DNA of 64,000 nucleotides from Rhipicephalus microplus (GCF_043290135.1 NC_134704.1:22907501-22971500); one strand, 5' to 3'; shown: positions 51,431-63,144, numbered from the stretch's first letter. The notes: a model not told the origin generated them from the letters alone. Translations and numbers: made by a program.

Positions 51431-51605
51431 TTGATTTGATTGATTTGATATGTGGGGTTTAACGTCCCAAAACCACTATATGATTATGAGAGACGCCGTA
51501 GTGGAGGGCTCCGGAAATTTAGACCACCTGGGGTTCTTTAACGTGCACACAAATCTGAGCACACGGGCCTACAACATTTCCGCCTCCATCAGAAATGCAG
51601 CCGCC
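51431..51605 (-). mobile_element. 5'-truncated Ruka-type SINE with TSD
   Basis: Minus strand; tail side TTGATTTGATATGTGGGG, body to TCCATCAGAAATGCAGCCGCC. TGGTATAGATGAAAA occurs at 51416-51430 and 51606-51620. Confidence 0.94.
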
Positions 51606-51606
51606 T

Positions 51607-51985
51607 GGTATAGATGAAAACTAACAGACAATGATGCCAAGAAAAGTGTATACGGAATGCCATTAGAAGCAATTGTAGAATATATAAATTTGAAGAAAGA
51701 AAAGTGTACGAAAAGATCACTTGCCATCGGCAGAGACCAAATCTGTGACTTTCGAGTAACGCGTTTCATCCGATGCTCCACTGAGCTACGACGGTGGTCA
51801 TTCTTCCGTCCTCAGTGGTAGAGCATCGGACTCGGTATTCGAAGGTCCCAGGTTCGGCCCCTGCCGATGGCAAGCTATATTTTCGTCCACTTTTCTTTTT
51901 GCTCATGTTTACGTATTAAAGTAATTTCTAATAACATCCCCCCCACTTTCTTCAGCATCCGATTGTCTGTTAGTTCTCATTGATG
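51607..51985. repeat. Head-to-head inverted pair of tRNA-like SINE arms
   Basis: Right arm (about 51800-51985) reads GTCCTCAGTGGTAGAGCATC (A-box) and GGTCCCAGGTTCGGCCCC (B-box), then CCGATGGCAAGC, TTTTCGTCCACTTTTCTTT, and ends GATTGTCTGTTAGTTCTCAT. The left arm carries the reverse complement of each block (GATGCTCCACTGAGCTACGA, TTGCCATCGGCAGAGACC, AAAGAAAAGTGTACGAAAA, ACTAACAGACAATG). The arms are diverged, so the inversion is old. The centre is near 51798. Confidence 0.75.
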
Positions 51986-51989
51986 TGGT

Positions 51990-52800
51990 ACAAAAAATGT
52001 GGTCTTCATTTACAAGTGCTGTACACGTCAATTTACACGTCAAGACCCTCTAAAAAGAATATTGCTTACTCCTTTTTTTTTCTTAGAGAACAGTGCAATG
52101 CAGTCTCGTTCCCATTCACAAACGGGAACTTCTTGAAGAGAGGCTTACAAAAAAAAATGAAAAACGCTAAGCAAAGCCATTTCGTGTCTTTCAAAGTTGG
52201 GTTTATTTCCAGTACCAAAAAATTTCATGACAATGCCCTAGAGAAAGGGAAATGGGCCAAGAGCGGACACTCAGTGATAAGAGGACCAAGCCCTTCCCGC
52301 CACCTCCTCGCCCAAATAGCATTCGAGATTTTCGTGTCAAATCACGGGAATCTTGATGCCGGAGAACACAAGCTGTCGTAAGCGTAGTTCTGGCGCTAGC
52401 AGCGCAAGAAAAAAACTAAAAAAAGAGGTGTGTGCAACATAAATGTAAAGTTTGTTTGTTTTTTATCTCTTTTCTTCGTGAGCACAGATATTTTTTTGCA
52501 GATAAACTGAAAACTTTTGAAAGAACGTTCCGCCACCAAGCGACATCGGCGATGCGACGTCATAGTCAAACCAGCCATGGCGCCTAGTGAAACAGGGCAG
52601 CTCCCACTCGTGTTCCGGGGGCATCTGTTTTTTCGCTTATTCACTACAAGTTGTGCTATTCAGCGATATTTCGTGCGACAGTGGCGCTCTTCAGTCCGGC
52701 AATACGGTGTCGACTGCTGCAAGGGACGACAGCAAGGTGAGAACCCACACTCTTCTTCTTCTAAGTACTGCATAGAGTATGCGTAGTTAGTAAAAGAACT
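51990..52800. other. Intergenic, nothing recognised
   Basis: A 133-codon plus frame (51980-52381) is open but AT-rich, crosses poly-T/poly-A runs and shows no domain. Confidence 0.4.
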
Positions 52801-52826
52801 TGTTGTTGGGCTAGTTGGTACAACAC

Positions 52827-52958
52827 TTCTAAAAGTTAATTCAAGCGCGAACACACGACACGATCACTCACACACGTACACTGTGTGTGTTTGATGTCTG
52901 GGTGTGTGCGTGTGTGAGTGATCGCGTCGTGTGTTCGCGCTCGAATTAACTTTTAGAA
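52827..52958. repeat. Long hairpin / fold-back element, copy D
   Basis: Left arm 52827-52876 and right arm 52909-52958 pair over 50 nt with two mismatches around a 32-nt loop. Core TCAAGCGCGAACACACGAC. The left flank GGGCTAGTTGGTACAACAC is the inverted form of the flank right of copies A and B. Confidence 0.9.
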
Positions 52959-53841
52959 ATGCGTAGTTAGGCTGTGTTGGTTGGTTGTGACAACGCCTCC
53001 TTTATTTCAGTGTATACTACGGGACCTCCTTCTGTATGTCCTTTTTTGTACATCTTATTATGAAATAACAATACTTGATTTGATTTGATTTGATTCGATT
53101 ACAGTGTAAATACGCGTGCATGCTCCTCAAGGAGATGAATGGATGAAAAAAAAAATTACCACCCGAACATTCCGTACAAATGGTTAACCAGCCACAGCTG
53201 AAACGTGCGGCCCCGGTGTTCAGCAGTGGGTTCAACCCAACGTGGCACTGAAGCCTTTCACAATTATTGGTTACATATTCGCCATTCTTGATTAGGTTAG
53301 ACAAACGTTTCGCTTGGGTTACCACAGTGTTTATTTCACGCATCGCACATATATACTGCCTCACATGATCCCGGTCATGGAGTGCAATGAGCGGTTAAAT
53401 TCGTTTCGCAATGTGGTATTCACAGTGGTTCTTCTCGAACCACAGGTATACTCATAGACATCGTAACCAAAAGCCAAAGTGCCGGGGGAGAAACTCCCGC
53501 CTAAAGCGAGCGTTCGTGCCAGTGAACGCGCTCCTGCAATCATCATGTTCGCACAACGCTCCTTGTTCCGCGTAGCCACTGATTAGGTGTCTTTTTCCCT
53601 TTTTTTCAATAACCACGCATTCATTGTTCGGCGCGGCGTTGTTGCAAGCGTTTGACATCGCGAGCTTGATTGGCGGCTCGGTTTGCAGGATCGGCCTGCC
53701 ACTGGCGCTTGCATTACCGTTCGCGATTTAGCGCGGCTTGGAAGACTGCCGGATCATCGGTAGGCACTTACTGGCGGCACTCGGCCTCCCGGGCCTGTTT
53801 TAGTGCCAGGATTAAATCATTGGAAGTAATATTGAAAGACG

Positions 53842-54424
53842 AGCTAGTTGGTATATGAGTGCATCGTAACTTATCTTTAGCGCACATTGACACACGGACA
53901 AAGAAAATAAGAGTACTACACCAGCGCTTCTATATATCAACTGAAGGTTTTATCCAGAAAAGGAACATTTATGTAATAATGTAGTCACCCTCTGCCCACT
54001 GCGCGCACCGTCGTAAATTCAAATGCATGTCTATCGTACCATATCTCATGTGTTCACTATCAACTTTAGCAGTGACACTTCTTCTTCGAAAATTGTCACT
54101 GACGAGTGGCTGATACAGGATCATTGCCTAATGTTGATGTGAAATGCATGCCTGCGCGATCTCTCGTGCGGTGCGATCATGGTGCCTAAACAAGGTGATT
54201 GTATTTGAAAAGTGTGCCTCGCATCCGCACTTTGCAGAGTGTAAGGCCAAATGCGTTAGTGGCCTGCCCTTTAAAAGATGACTGGTGCTGCCTTAGGCGA
54301 ATATTTATGCAGCGACCAGTCTGCCCCACATACAGTCGTCCGCATGTGGGAAGAAGCGCTGATGTTGTGCCCGTCTTTTTTTTTTTTTTTTTGTCCGTGT
54401 GTCAGTGTGCGCTAAAAATAAGTT
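53842..54424 (-). mobile_element. Penelope-like element fragment with GIY-YIG remnant and inverted ends, copy E
   Basis: Inverted ends 53868-53908 and 54385-54424 pair over about 40 nt (ATCTTTAGCGCACATTGACA and its near complement). The left flank GAGCTAGTTGGTATATGAG is the fold-back family flank. Between them the minus strand (54374 down to about 54090) reads CGRLYVGQTGRCINIRLRQH and, after frame breaks, HHDRTAREIAQA. These are the GIY-YIG motif and downstream blocks of the endonuclease at the C-terminus of Penelope-like retroelements. Stops and frameshifts show it is dead. No reverse transcriptase is present. Confidence 0.8.
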
Positions 54425-54714
54425 GCGCTGCATCATAGGCCCGGCGATTGCAAGCTCTCACGTTTCTACTGTCGGCGCTCTTCGAAAGTTGTCCGTGGCA
54501 TACCGTTGTGGAAGGTTTCAGGATAACCTGATGCGCGCGTGGGGACGAGGACGTCACTCACAACGCAGTCAATGGTGCATGTGCTTGCGTACAACGCTGA
54601 GAACGACGTAAATGATTCGAAAGTGAACGGAGACCGCTCGTGACACCGCTGCCGGACAGTTTTTCGTTTCTCCTAGTCATATACAGCTTTCGCTGCAAAA
54701 CTTTGCTATATACA

Positions 54715-55151
54715 TTGATGAATGGGGGGAGAGTCTCTAATCCGGGACTCCATTGGCTCACGCTCTGCTCCTTGCGCGAACCACCAAGGCCTCTAAGACC
54801 CCCCAGTCTAGGCTGGACAGTGCAGCCTCCCACGTTTCTCTACTGAAATCCATAAGGACATCTGTATTGGATGGGTTGCTCTGGCGTTCCCATGCCATAT
54901 GATAGGGTGTACCTATAGATGAGTGTTCCTTAGCCGGCATGTGTGTGAGTGGTACTTGTCAGAGTCAATTTTAGAGGGTACGTGTGGGTTGGGATAAGAT
55001 AGCGTTTGTAAGCGGCGCCAGGGTATACCTGTGCGGCTTTACCGAGTTGAGGATGTGGTGGGGAATTTTTTTTTCCCCACGCGAGCCTCTGGTTTCGTAG
55101 TACTTCATTGGTCAGGTGAACCATCTGACCTGGAAGGGCTTAAGTCCCTGC
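54715..55151 (-). mobile_element. RNase-H LINE family A, 3' segment (continues at 57.9 kb)
   Basis: Minus-strand readings include SPSRSDGSPDQ and, near the end, ETWEAALSSLDWGVLEALVV followed by RARSRA-stop, a C-terminal signature I associate with tick LINEs that also encode RNase H. It is the downstream part of the LINE split by the RTE insertion. Several frameshifts. Confidence 0.7.
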
Positions 55152-55161
55152 ACTGAAGTTA

Positions 55162-55163
<2 letters not shown>

Positions 55164-55196
<33 letters not shown>

Positions 55197-57855
55197 GCCT
55201 GACTACGTCCACTGCAGGACAAAGGCCTCTCCCATGTTCCGCCAGTTAACCCGGTCCTGTGCTTGCTGCTACCAATTTATACCCGCAAACTTCTTAATCT
55301 CATCTGCCCACCTAACCTTCTGTCTCCCCCTAACCCGCTTCCCTTCTCTGGGAATCCAGTCAGTTACCCTTAATGACCAGCGGTTATCCTGTCTACGCGC
55401 TACATGCCCTGCTCATGTCCATTTCTTCTTCTTGATTTCAGCTATGATATCCTTAACACCCGTTTGTTCCCTAATCCACTCTGCTCTCTTCTTGTCTCTT
55501 AAGGTTACACCTACCATTTTTCTTTCCATTGCTCGCTGCGTCGTCCTCAATTTAAGCTGAACCCTCTTTGTAAGTCTCCAGGTTTCTGCTCCGTAGCTAA
55601 GTACCGGCAAGATACAGCTGTTATATACCTTCCTCTTGAGGTATAGTGGCAATCTACCTGTCATAATTTGAGAGTGCTTGCCGAATGTGCTCCACCCCAT
55701 TCTTATTCTTCTAGTTACTTCAATCTCGTGGTTCGGCTCTGCGGTTATTACCTGCCCTAAGTAGACATAGTCTTTTACAACTTCAAGTGCACTATTACCT
55801 ATCTCGAAGCACTGCTCCTTGCCGAGGTTGTTGTACATTACTTTCGTTTTCTGCAGATTAATTTTAAGACCCACCTTTCTGCTCTCCTTGTCTAACTCCG
55901 TAATCATGAGTTGCAATTCGTCCCCCGAGTTACTCAGCAATGCAATGTCATCGGCGAAGCGCAGTTTACTAAGGTACTCTCCATTAACTCTTATCCCTAA
56001 CTGTTCCCATTCTAGGCTTCTGAAAACCTCCTGTAAGCACGCGGTAAATAGCATTGGGGAAATTGTGTCCCCCTGCCTTACACCCTTCTTGATTGGTATT
56101 CTGTTGCTTTCTTTATGAAGCACTATGGTAGCAGTTGATCCCCTGTAGATTTCTTGCAGAATGTTTATATATACTTCATCTACGCCCTGATTCCGCAGTG
56201 TTTGCATGACGGCTGATATTTCTACTGAATCAAACGCCTTCTCGTAATCTATGAAGGCTATGTATAGTGGTTGGTTATACTCTGAGCATTTAGCTATTAC
56301 CTGATTGATAGTATGAATGTGGTCAATTGTTGAGTAGCCTGTTCGAAATCCTGCTTGTTCCTTTGGTTGATTGAATTCTAATGTTTTCTTTACTCTGTTA
56401 GCAATTACCTCTGTAAATAGCTTGTATACTACAGAGAGCAAGCTGATCGGCCTGTAATTCTTCAAGTCCTTGTCATCTCCTTTCTTATGTATTAAGATGA
56501 TGTTAGCGTTCTTCCAAGACTTTGGTACTCTTCTCGTCAGGAGACACCTCGTAAACAGGGTGGCTAGTTTTTCTAACACAATCTGTCCTCCATCTTTCAG
56601 CAGATCTGATGTTACCTGATCCTCACCAGCAGCTTTGCCCCTTTGCATGCTCTCCAAAGCTTTTCCGACTTCTTCTATCATTACTGGTGGGGTGTAATCT
56701 GGGTTACTGCTAGTTCTTATAGTATTAAGGTCGTGGTTGTCTCGGCTACTGTACAGATCTCTGTAAAACTCCTCCGCTATTTTAACTATCCTATCCATAT
56801 TGGTAGTTATTTTGCCTTCTTTGTCCCTTAGTGCATACATCCGACTTTTGCCTATCCCAAGTTTCCTCTTCAATGCTTTGACACTACCTCCGTTTTTCAG
56901 AGCGTGTTCAATTCTCTCCATGTTATACCTTCTTACATCGCATACCTTACGTCTATTAATCAACTTCGACAGCTCTGCCAGTTCTATTTTGTCTGTTGTA
57001 CTTGACACTTTCATGATTTGACGCTTCTTAATTAGGTTCTTCGTTTCTTGGGAAAGCTTGCCAGTGTCCTGTCTAACTACCCGGCCTCCAACTTCCACTG
57101 CACACTCCGTAATGATACTCGTCAGATTATCATTCATTGTATCTACGCTAAGGTTGGTTTCCTCACTAAGAGCCGAGTACCTGTTCTGCAGCGACACTCT
57201 GAATTCCTGTACTTTCCCTCTCAGTGCTAGCTGATTGATTGGCTTCTTGCGTATCAGTTTCTGTCGTTCCTTCTTCAAGTCTAGGCGAATTCGAGACCGT
57301 ACCATTCTATGGTCACTGCATCGTACCTTGCCAATCACTTCCACATCCTTAACGATTCCAGGGTGTGCACTCATTATAAAGTCTATTTCGTTCTTATTTT
57401 CGCCATTAGGGCTCCTCCATGTCCACTTGCGGTTTTCTCGTTTTCGGTAGAAGGTATTCAAAATCCGTAAATTATTGCGTTCTGCGAATTCTACTAGTAG
57501 CTCTCCTCTGGCGTTTCTAGTACCGATGCCATAATCTCCTCTGCCTGGTCTCCAGCCTGCTTCTTCCCTACCTTTGCATTAAAGTCGCCCATCACTATAG
57601 TATACTGTGTTTTTACCTTACTCATTGCCGATTCCACGTCTTCATAGAAGCTTTCAACTGAAGCGTCATCATGGCTGGATGTAGGCGCGCAAGCCTGTAC
57701 TACCTTCATTTTGTATCTTTTATTCAGTTTAATTACGACACCTGCCACCCTTTCATTAATGCTATAGTATTCCTCTATGTTGCCAGCTATGTATCTGTGA
57801 ATTAGGAACCCCACTCCCAGTTTTCTTCTGTCTGCCAAGCCCCTGTAACAAAGGA
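55164..57855 (-). mobile_element. RTE-type LINE, long 5'-truncated copy, with TSD
   Basis: ACTGAAGTTACA at 55152-55163 and 57856-57867 brackets the element. From its 5' side (minus strand) it has an endonuclease part (57494-57838; PTSSHDDASVESFYEDVE, YTIVMGDFNAKVG), one frameshift near 57520-57540, then 682 codons (57461-55413). These contain the end of the endonuclease (residues 49-51 SDH) and a full RT: NYRPISLLS (about 335), QAGFRTGYST (369), AFIDYEKAFDSV (402), GVRQGDTISP (460) and FADDIALLS (502). An in-frame TGA at about 55413 replaces the Trp of WTWAGHVARR seen in the 24.3-kb copy. The C-terminus and a (CAT)n tail on + follow. Motifs place it in the RTE clade near BovB-type elements. 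Only two breaks are seen in this span, so it is fairly young. Confidence 0.93.
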
Positions 57856-57867
57856 ACTGAAGTTACA

Positions 57868-59240
57868 GTCCTGGTGTAAATGAGTTCGGGTGGAAGTGTG
57901 AACTAGCTCGTTGCCTCTGACTCCACAGTGGTCAGGAATCCATATAGCTTGTTTCCAGTCTGCCTCGAGATGGCCGTCTACTGCCTGTGAAAGTGTTCTG
58001 CGTGTTATACGGGACTGATCTTGTCTGGACTGATAGGCTTCCATTGAGTCCATAAGGTCGAAGGTTGACGCTGGGTTTCTGAGTGCGAGGGCGATAGCGA
58101 CCTCCGCCATGCTTGTAACATCTTCTTGTACGGTAGATACGCAGTCGACACACCTTACCTGATTTACTACTGCCAACATGCCCTGCCCTGTAGTGACCGG
58201 GCGGTGTCCACGAAAGACGTGCTCTCGTCATCGGAGTATTTATCAGGGGCCTTGGCTCTCACTTTGCGCCTGTCTGCATGGAATAGGGGAGGGGAGGGGG
58301 TCATATTCCGAGGAAGAGGCTTGATTATGATGCCTTTGCACCATGCGTCCAGCAACCTGTCTTTGTTCTTAGCATGCGTTGGTGGTGTGATGCTCAGTTT
58401 AGCAAGCACCGCCATGTCCCTTCTGGAAATGGCTCGTCTCGTTCATTATTCGATTGTCGAGTTGGAATTTGAATAGCTTTGCTACGGTGTTGTGAATTCC
58501 CAGTTCTTGGAGTCATTCTGTGAATGTCCGTCTAGGGAGGTCCAATGTCTTTTTGAATGTATCGCGCAGTATGGTGTCAATCTTTTGTTCGTGTTTCCTA
58601 TATTTAAGTAGGTAGGGTAGCCATATGTTAATTACCAGGCTGACTATATCAGAAACTTGAAAGAGGCACAGGAGGTCGTGTTCCTTCAGTCCTCTGTGCT
58701 TGTTGGTAATCGAACTAATCATGCACCTGTTCCTAAGTGCACGTTAAAGAACCCCAGGTGGTCTAAATTTCCGGAGCCCTCCACTACGGCGTCTCTCATA
58801 ATCATATAGTGGTTTTGGGACGTTAAACCCCACATATCAATCATCAATCTGTTCCTAAGCTTCTGTATGGGGATCGCGTTGTTTCCTTTGTTATAATGTG
58901 CTCCTGGAATTCTGCTGTTTCCGACTTTCTCAACGTAGGGCTCTTCTATCTTGAGCTCGAGAGGTGTGTTCTTTAGATATCTGTGCCGAAAAACGAGCAA
59001 TTTTGAGTTAGACAGTGAGCATTTATGACCCGCTGCGCCACCGTTTGACTGGACCGTCCAGGCTGCATTTTGGAGGTTGCGCTCCGAGTTGTTGCAAACC
59101 CTTAAACCATATGGTCACATCATCAGCGTACAGGGCGTGGTAGATGCCCGGAATGGGTTGGAAGGCATGCGGCAGTTTATTAAGGGCAATATTGTGGAGG
59201 AGGGGGTTGGGGGCTGGGAAAGGAGTGGAAGGACAACCAT
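57868..59240 (-). mobile_element. RNase-H LINE family A, RT and RNase H part, decayed
   Basis: Minus-strand order: HALYADDVTIWF (RT catalytic motif) near 59120-59150; KNTPLELKIEEPYVEKVG; SSITNKHRGLKEHDLLCLFQ and RDTFKKTLDLPRRTFTE at 58513-58722; then RNase H motifs TSMAEVAIALALRNP, TFDLMDSMEAYQS and IPDHCGVRGNELVH at 57870-58180. Stops and shifts abound. A Ruka-type SINE sits inside at 58738-58848. The downstream part lies at 54715-55151, beyond the RTE insertion. Confidence 0.85.
58738..58848 (+). mobile_element. 5'-truncated Ruka-type SINE within LINE A, with TSD
   Basis: Starts TGCACGTTAAAGAACCCC, ends ATCAATCATCAAT. CTGTTCCTAAG occurs at 58727-58737 and 58849-58859. Confidence 0.94.
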
Positions 59241-59244
59241 CGAT

Positions 59245-60018
59245 TCCGTACCAGCGTGATTTTCTAGACGACCTTTTTCGAATATTTCGAAAACTGGAAG
59301 TGCTCTATTGGCAAGTGCTTGAAAAAAAATAAGTGTCACTCAGTGCTCGAGCTAATAAGAAAATGCTAATAAGAAAGCTAATAAGAAACGAAGAAAATGT
59401 TTTTGCGGCGTTGGGCTTTGATATGAGGCCCCCTCGCCTCGCTACGAAGTCAAGTTCACTAACCAATGGACTACACGCCCAGGTCTGCAAGGTTTCAGTA
59501 TATAGGAAGCTTGTGAATGCGTTGTATTCGCTGTGCGAAACGTGTGTAAAGATAAGAGCACTTTCCAGGATTGCTTTGTTTTATACTCCCGTAGTGGTGT
59601 GACAAAAGCTCGCTCTAGAAGATAACGTTGCATGTGAAGCCGACATGAATGGTTGCACATGTCAAGAATACCTCGCGAAATTTTAACGCCATGCTAGCAT
59701 TTTGGTCATCGTGCGATACGCCATCTGCGGGGCGTTGTTCCACACGCTAACGAACGCTAGAAAGAAGACGAAAGACGTCATGCTGAATCGCGACAACCGT
59801 TGAAGGGTATTATTTGTGATTTTTTTTATTCTGGCAATTTTGTACATTGATGACGTGCTGCAGATTGGCCAGTCGCGCAGGTACGTCTACTTCGCACTGC
59901 GTACGTAGACCAAGGCGGCGTATGATGCACAGCCCAGTCCTGCAGTTGCCGAGCACCGTCTCGGGCAATGTCGTCGAAACTGCAGGAAAACATGCACATT
60001 AAAGGCGTCCTTAAACAC
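59245..60018. other. Intergenic, nothing recognised
   Basis: Short ORFs only; no domain or promoter seen. Confidence 0.4.
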
Positions 60019-60082
60019 ATGTCAGGGCAATCATCAATCGACCTCTGTATTAGATTTTAATGTCAGGGCAATCATCAATCGA

Positions 60083-60263
60083 GAATCCCGGCTGTGCCGG
60101 CTGCATTTCCGATGGAGGCGGAAATGTTGTAGGCCCGTGTACTCAGATTTGGGTGCACGTTAAAGAACCCCAGGTGGTCTAAATTTCCGGAGCCCTCCAC
60201 TACGGCGTCTCTCATGATCATATAGTCATTTTGGGACGTTAAACTCCGCAAATCAATCAATCA
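60083..60263 (+). mobile_element. 5'-truncated Ruka-type SINE with complex flank duplication
   Basis: Starts inside the head (GAATCCCGGCTGTGCCGGC), full body, tail CAAATCAATCAATC. Flanks: ATCATCAATCGACCTCTGTATTAG is present both before (from 60030) and after (from 60264) the SINE, and TGTCAGGGCAATCATCAATC occurs twice before it (about 60021 and 60061). Confidence 0.9.
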
Positions 60264-60299
60264 ATCATCAATCGACCTCTGTATTAGATTTTAATGCAA

Positions 60300-61336
60300 C
60301 ACGAATCAATCACCGCAAAATTCATTTCGAATCCGTCAAGCACGAGCTCTGTTAAAGGCATTGGTCACTCGCTTTAAGCACTGTTTCTTTTATTTTATCA
60401 CGACGCACGAGCTGGAAGCTACGCGGGGAGAGGTGACAGGAGGGAAGATGCTACGTCACACGTCACGCACGTGTCACAAATTTTAGCGCCCATTATGAAA
60501 TGCGATCACTCCCTCACAGTGTCATTGGTCTTATTCCGATGCGTGCTGGTGTTTATACATTACGTATAGCATTCCCACACTTTGCTATCCTCTGAGCATT
60601 GGCTAAAAAGGAACTTTGTCACTTCAACGACGTACAGCTTAAATGATACTTTCGTGCGACAACAAGCCTCTCTAGACGGCCTGTCGGCTGTCTGGCGTTA
60701 GTAGGAACGATCCTGCCGTAGATCTACACGTATTGTCACAGCAAGGCGCCACATTGTCGGGAGCCGTGTCACGATAGTGACCACTTATTTCTCAGTCTGG
60801 CTCACCGTGAGAGCGCTACCACCATGTGGACGACTCCCCAGCACAAGGTGCGGTGAACAAAGGTTCACGGTGTTCGACGACAAAGACGCATTCCGAGGAG
60901 AACGGCTCAGTCCGCGTCTGGGCAGCCTCTTTTCATTAACTTCCCTTTTCGTCGGGCGCCGTCTACCGACTGGCCATCCTTCGCATGCCCCAAACTTGAC
61001 TTACAGTAACTTCACGCAATGGCGTCCAGCGCCACTCATCAGGGAAAAAAAAACAACGTTTTGTGCGCACATAAGCGCGACGAGTTTCACGGAATTATCT
61101 AACCACGACCGTGAGACGACCGTGAGTTCTTTTTCTCAAAATCGCACTGATTCGCAACGTAGTTAACCCCAAGCGTCCTTCATTCTAAAAGATATTTGCA
61201 AATGGGAGAAATCTTGGAGGCCATATTTTACGTTTTCGTTGAATGCCATGCGGCGCCGCGGCAAATATTCACGCTCACTATCCAATTTCTACTATTTTAT
61301 GTCTCATTTCAAGCTACTTTTCGTAGAAATACCGGG
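60300..61336. other. Intergenic, nothing recognised
   Basis: A 129-codon plus frame (60777-61166) is open but shows no signal peptide, domain or splice/poly(A) context. Confidence 0.35.
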
Positions 61337-61351
61337 AGCTTAGTTCAAGAA

Positions 61352-61457
61352 TGCACGTTAAAGAACCCCAGGTGGTCGAAATTTCCGGAGCCCTCCACTA
61401 CGGCGTCTCTCATAATCAAATGGTGGTTTTGGGACGTTAAACCCCACAAATCAAATC
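61352..61457 (+). mobile_element. 5'-truncated Ruka-type SINE with TSD
   Basis: Starts TGCACGTTAAAGAACCCC, ends CACAAATCAAATC. AGCTTAGTTCAAGAA occurs at 61337-61351 and 61458-61472. Confidence 0.95.
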
Positions 61458-61984
61458 AGCTTAGTTCAAGAAACAAACAAGAACAATACAACTAGAACAC
61501 GCTATAGAAAAGAGAAAAAAAACTATATCTAAAGTTGTTATTCGAACTCTGGCTTTTTGGAGTGGAAAGCGGGCATGCCATTGCTGCTTTTTTTGTGGCA
61601 TTTTATCTCTGCATATTTTTTTTGTTTTTCTTTTGTTCTATTACTTGTTCCCAGACATTATACGTACAGCGACAGTGACAAAAAATAACTGAGGTACGTG
61701 GTGCAGGTATTGCATTGCTCACGGGCTAATATTCAGAAATTTCATCTTGTCTTCACAGTTTTTGTCTGAGCTTCGAGTTGGAAACAGTGCAGCCAAACGA
61801 ATCTGTTTAGGTGAGTAAGAAACGGAGTTCCGGACTACCATACCTTTTCATAAGAGAAATGATAAACAGTTTGTTTTTTTTTGTTTTTTTTCGTAACATG
61901 AGTGATCCTTTCCTACGTATGGTTCGCCAACCAATGGTCATGAGGGCTGTGCCTGCATGCACCAACTTGGCTGCATGCACCACT

Positions 61985-62112
61985 CCTTTTTCTATATCTT
62001 TCCTTTCTATTATTCCCCTTTTCCCCCACCCAAAATGTAGGGTAGCCAACCGAGCCGAGCTTTGTTAACCTCCCTGCCTTTCCTCTCTATTTATCACTCT
62101 CTCTCTCTCTCT
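61985..62112 (+). mobile_element. LINE family B 3' UTR end
   Basis: AAATGTAGGGTAGCCAACCG and TGTTAACCTCCCTGCCTTTC followed by (CT)n match the 3' end of the 36-kb copy. Confidence 0.6.
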
Positions 62113-63029
62113 TTGGTGGAGCCCCGCACTACTCTTGAAAACGACGACAGATGACGCACTACCAATTGCAGTGTCCCAAGCGGCTTGACTATGCTTGGGC
62201 TTCTGTGCATTGGGTGTGGCCGGTCCGAGCGCTCCCCTTTTCTAGGACCCTGAAATCCTACGTTGGAGAAGATTTTGGCTCCAGGTTCGGCTAATCTAAG
62301 GCGTCCGTCCAAAAATAGATGAAAACAAGCTAGGACTTTCGCTTATTCTGTGAAGCATGTCCCATGGATGTCCACTTCAGTCGCACTTTTGGTATAAGCG
62401 GAATCACTACAGTTCCAGCTCGACCGAGGTTGTTTTTCAGGCTGAGCAAACACAGTTTGAAGAGGTGTGGCAATAATACCCCGTTTCGCAGTGAGCGAGC
62501 TCTAAACGACCATTGCGTGACTCGTGTTATTATTAAACAAAAACTATAATTAAGCCTGCAAAAACTTCATGTGGTTGTAGTTTTCAGCTTTCACTGGCAC
62601 AGCCATTACCATCGCATGCAGTAAGAACCAGAGGCGCGGGCGTCCCTTCACCATTCGAAGATGACAAAACGTAGGTGGAAAAATTCTGTTTTAGCATTTT
62701 CCACTCGCTGTCCAGAAAAAACTGCTGCAAGGTTCGACACTTCAGACGGTATGCTCTCTATTGCGACATGAAACAGGATAACTACGAAGCACAGTATAAA
62801 GTCAGTTCAATGTTTCCCCATTATTTTAATCATCCTGCCACCCAGTTCTTGGCCCATCTTTCTTTGCGGGTGAGCGCCATTCATACGGCCTTCATCATCA
62901 TCTGAGCACTCACGGACAGCCATATTCTACTATCCCCTAGCTACGTACAGATTGAGCCTATTGTACAGGCTATAGCACCCCAGCTCACAATTTTGTCGCG
63001 CGTCTATTTCACTCTTCGCATTCTTTCCC

Positions 63030-63118
63030 ATCTTTCTTCCTCATTCTCCCTTCCCTTAGTACAGGGTAGCAAACCGGAAGCTCGAATTCCCGGTTAACCT
63101 CCCTGCCTTTCCCTCATT
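63030..63118 (+). mobile_element. LINE family B 3' UTR end, second fragment
   Basis: TTAGTACAGGGTAGCAAACC and CGGTTAACCTCCCTGCCTTT, same block as at 36.6 and 62.0 kb. Confidence 0.6.
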
Positions 63119-63144
63119 TTATTCGCTCGTTTGCTGAAGTATAG

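Noticed and set aside
54350..54385. Hammerhead ribozyme in the Penelope-like end
   Set aside because: Such ribozymes occur in some Penelope-like terminal repeats, but I found only CTGATGT rather than the conserved CTGATGA core and no matching GAAA arm.
60777..61166. 129-codon plus ORF
   Set aside because: No signal peptide, domain, promoter or poly(A) support.
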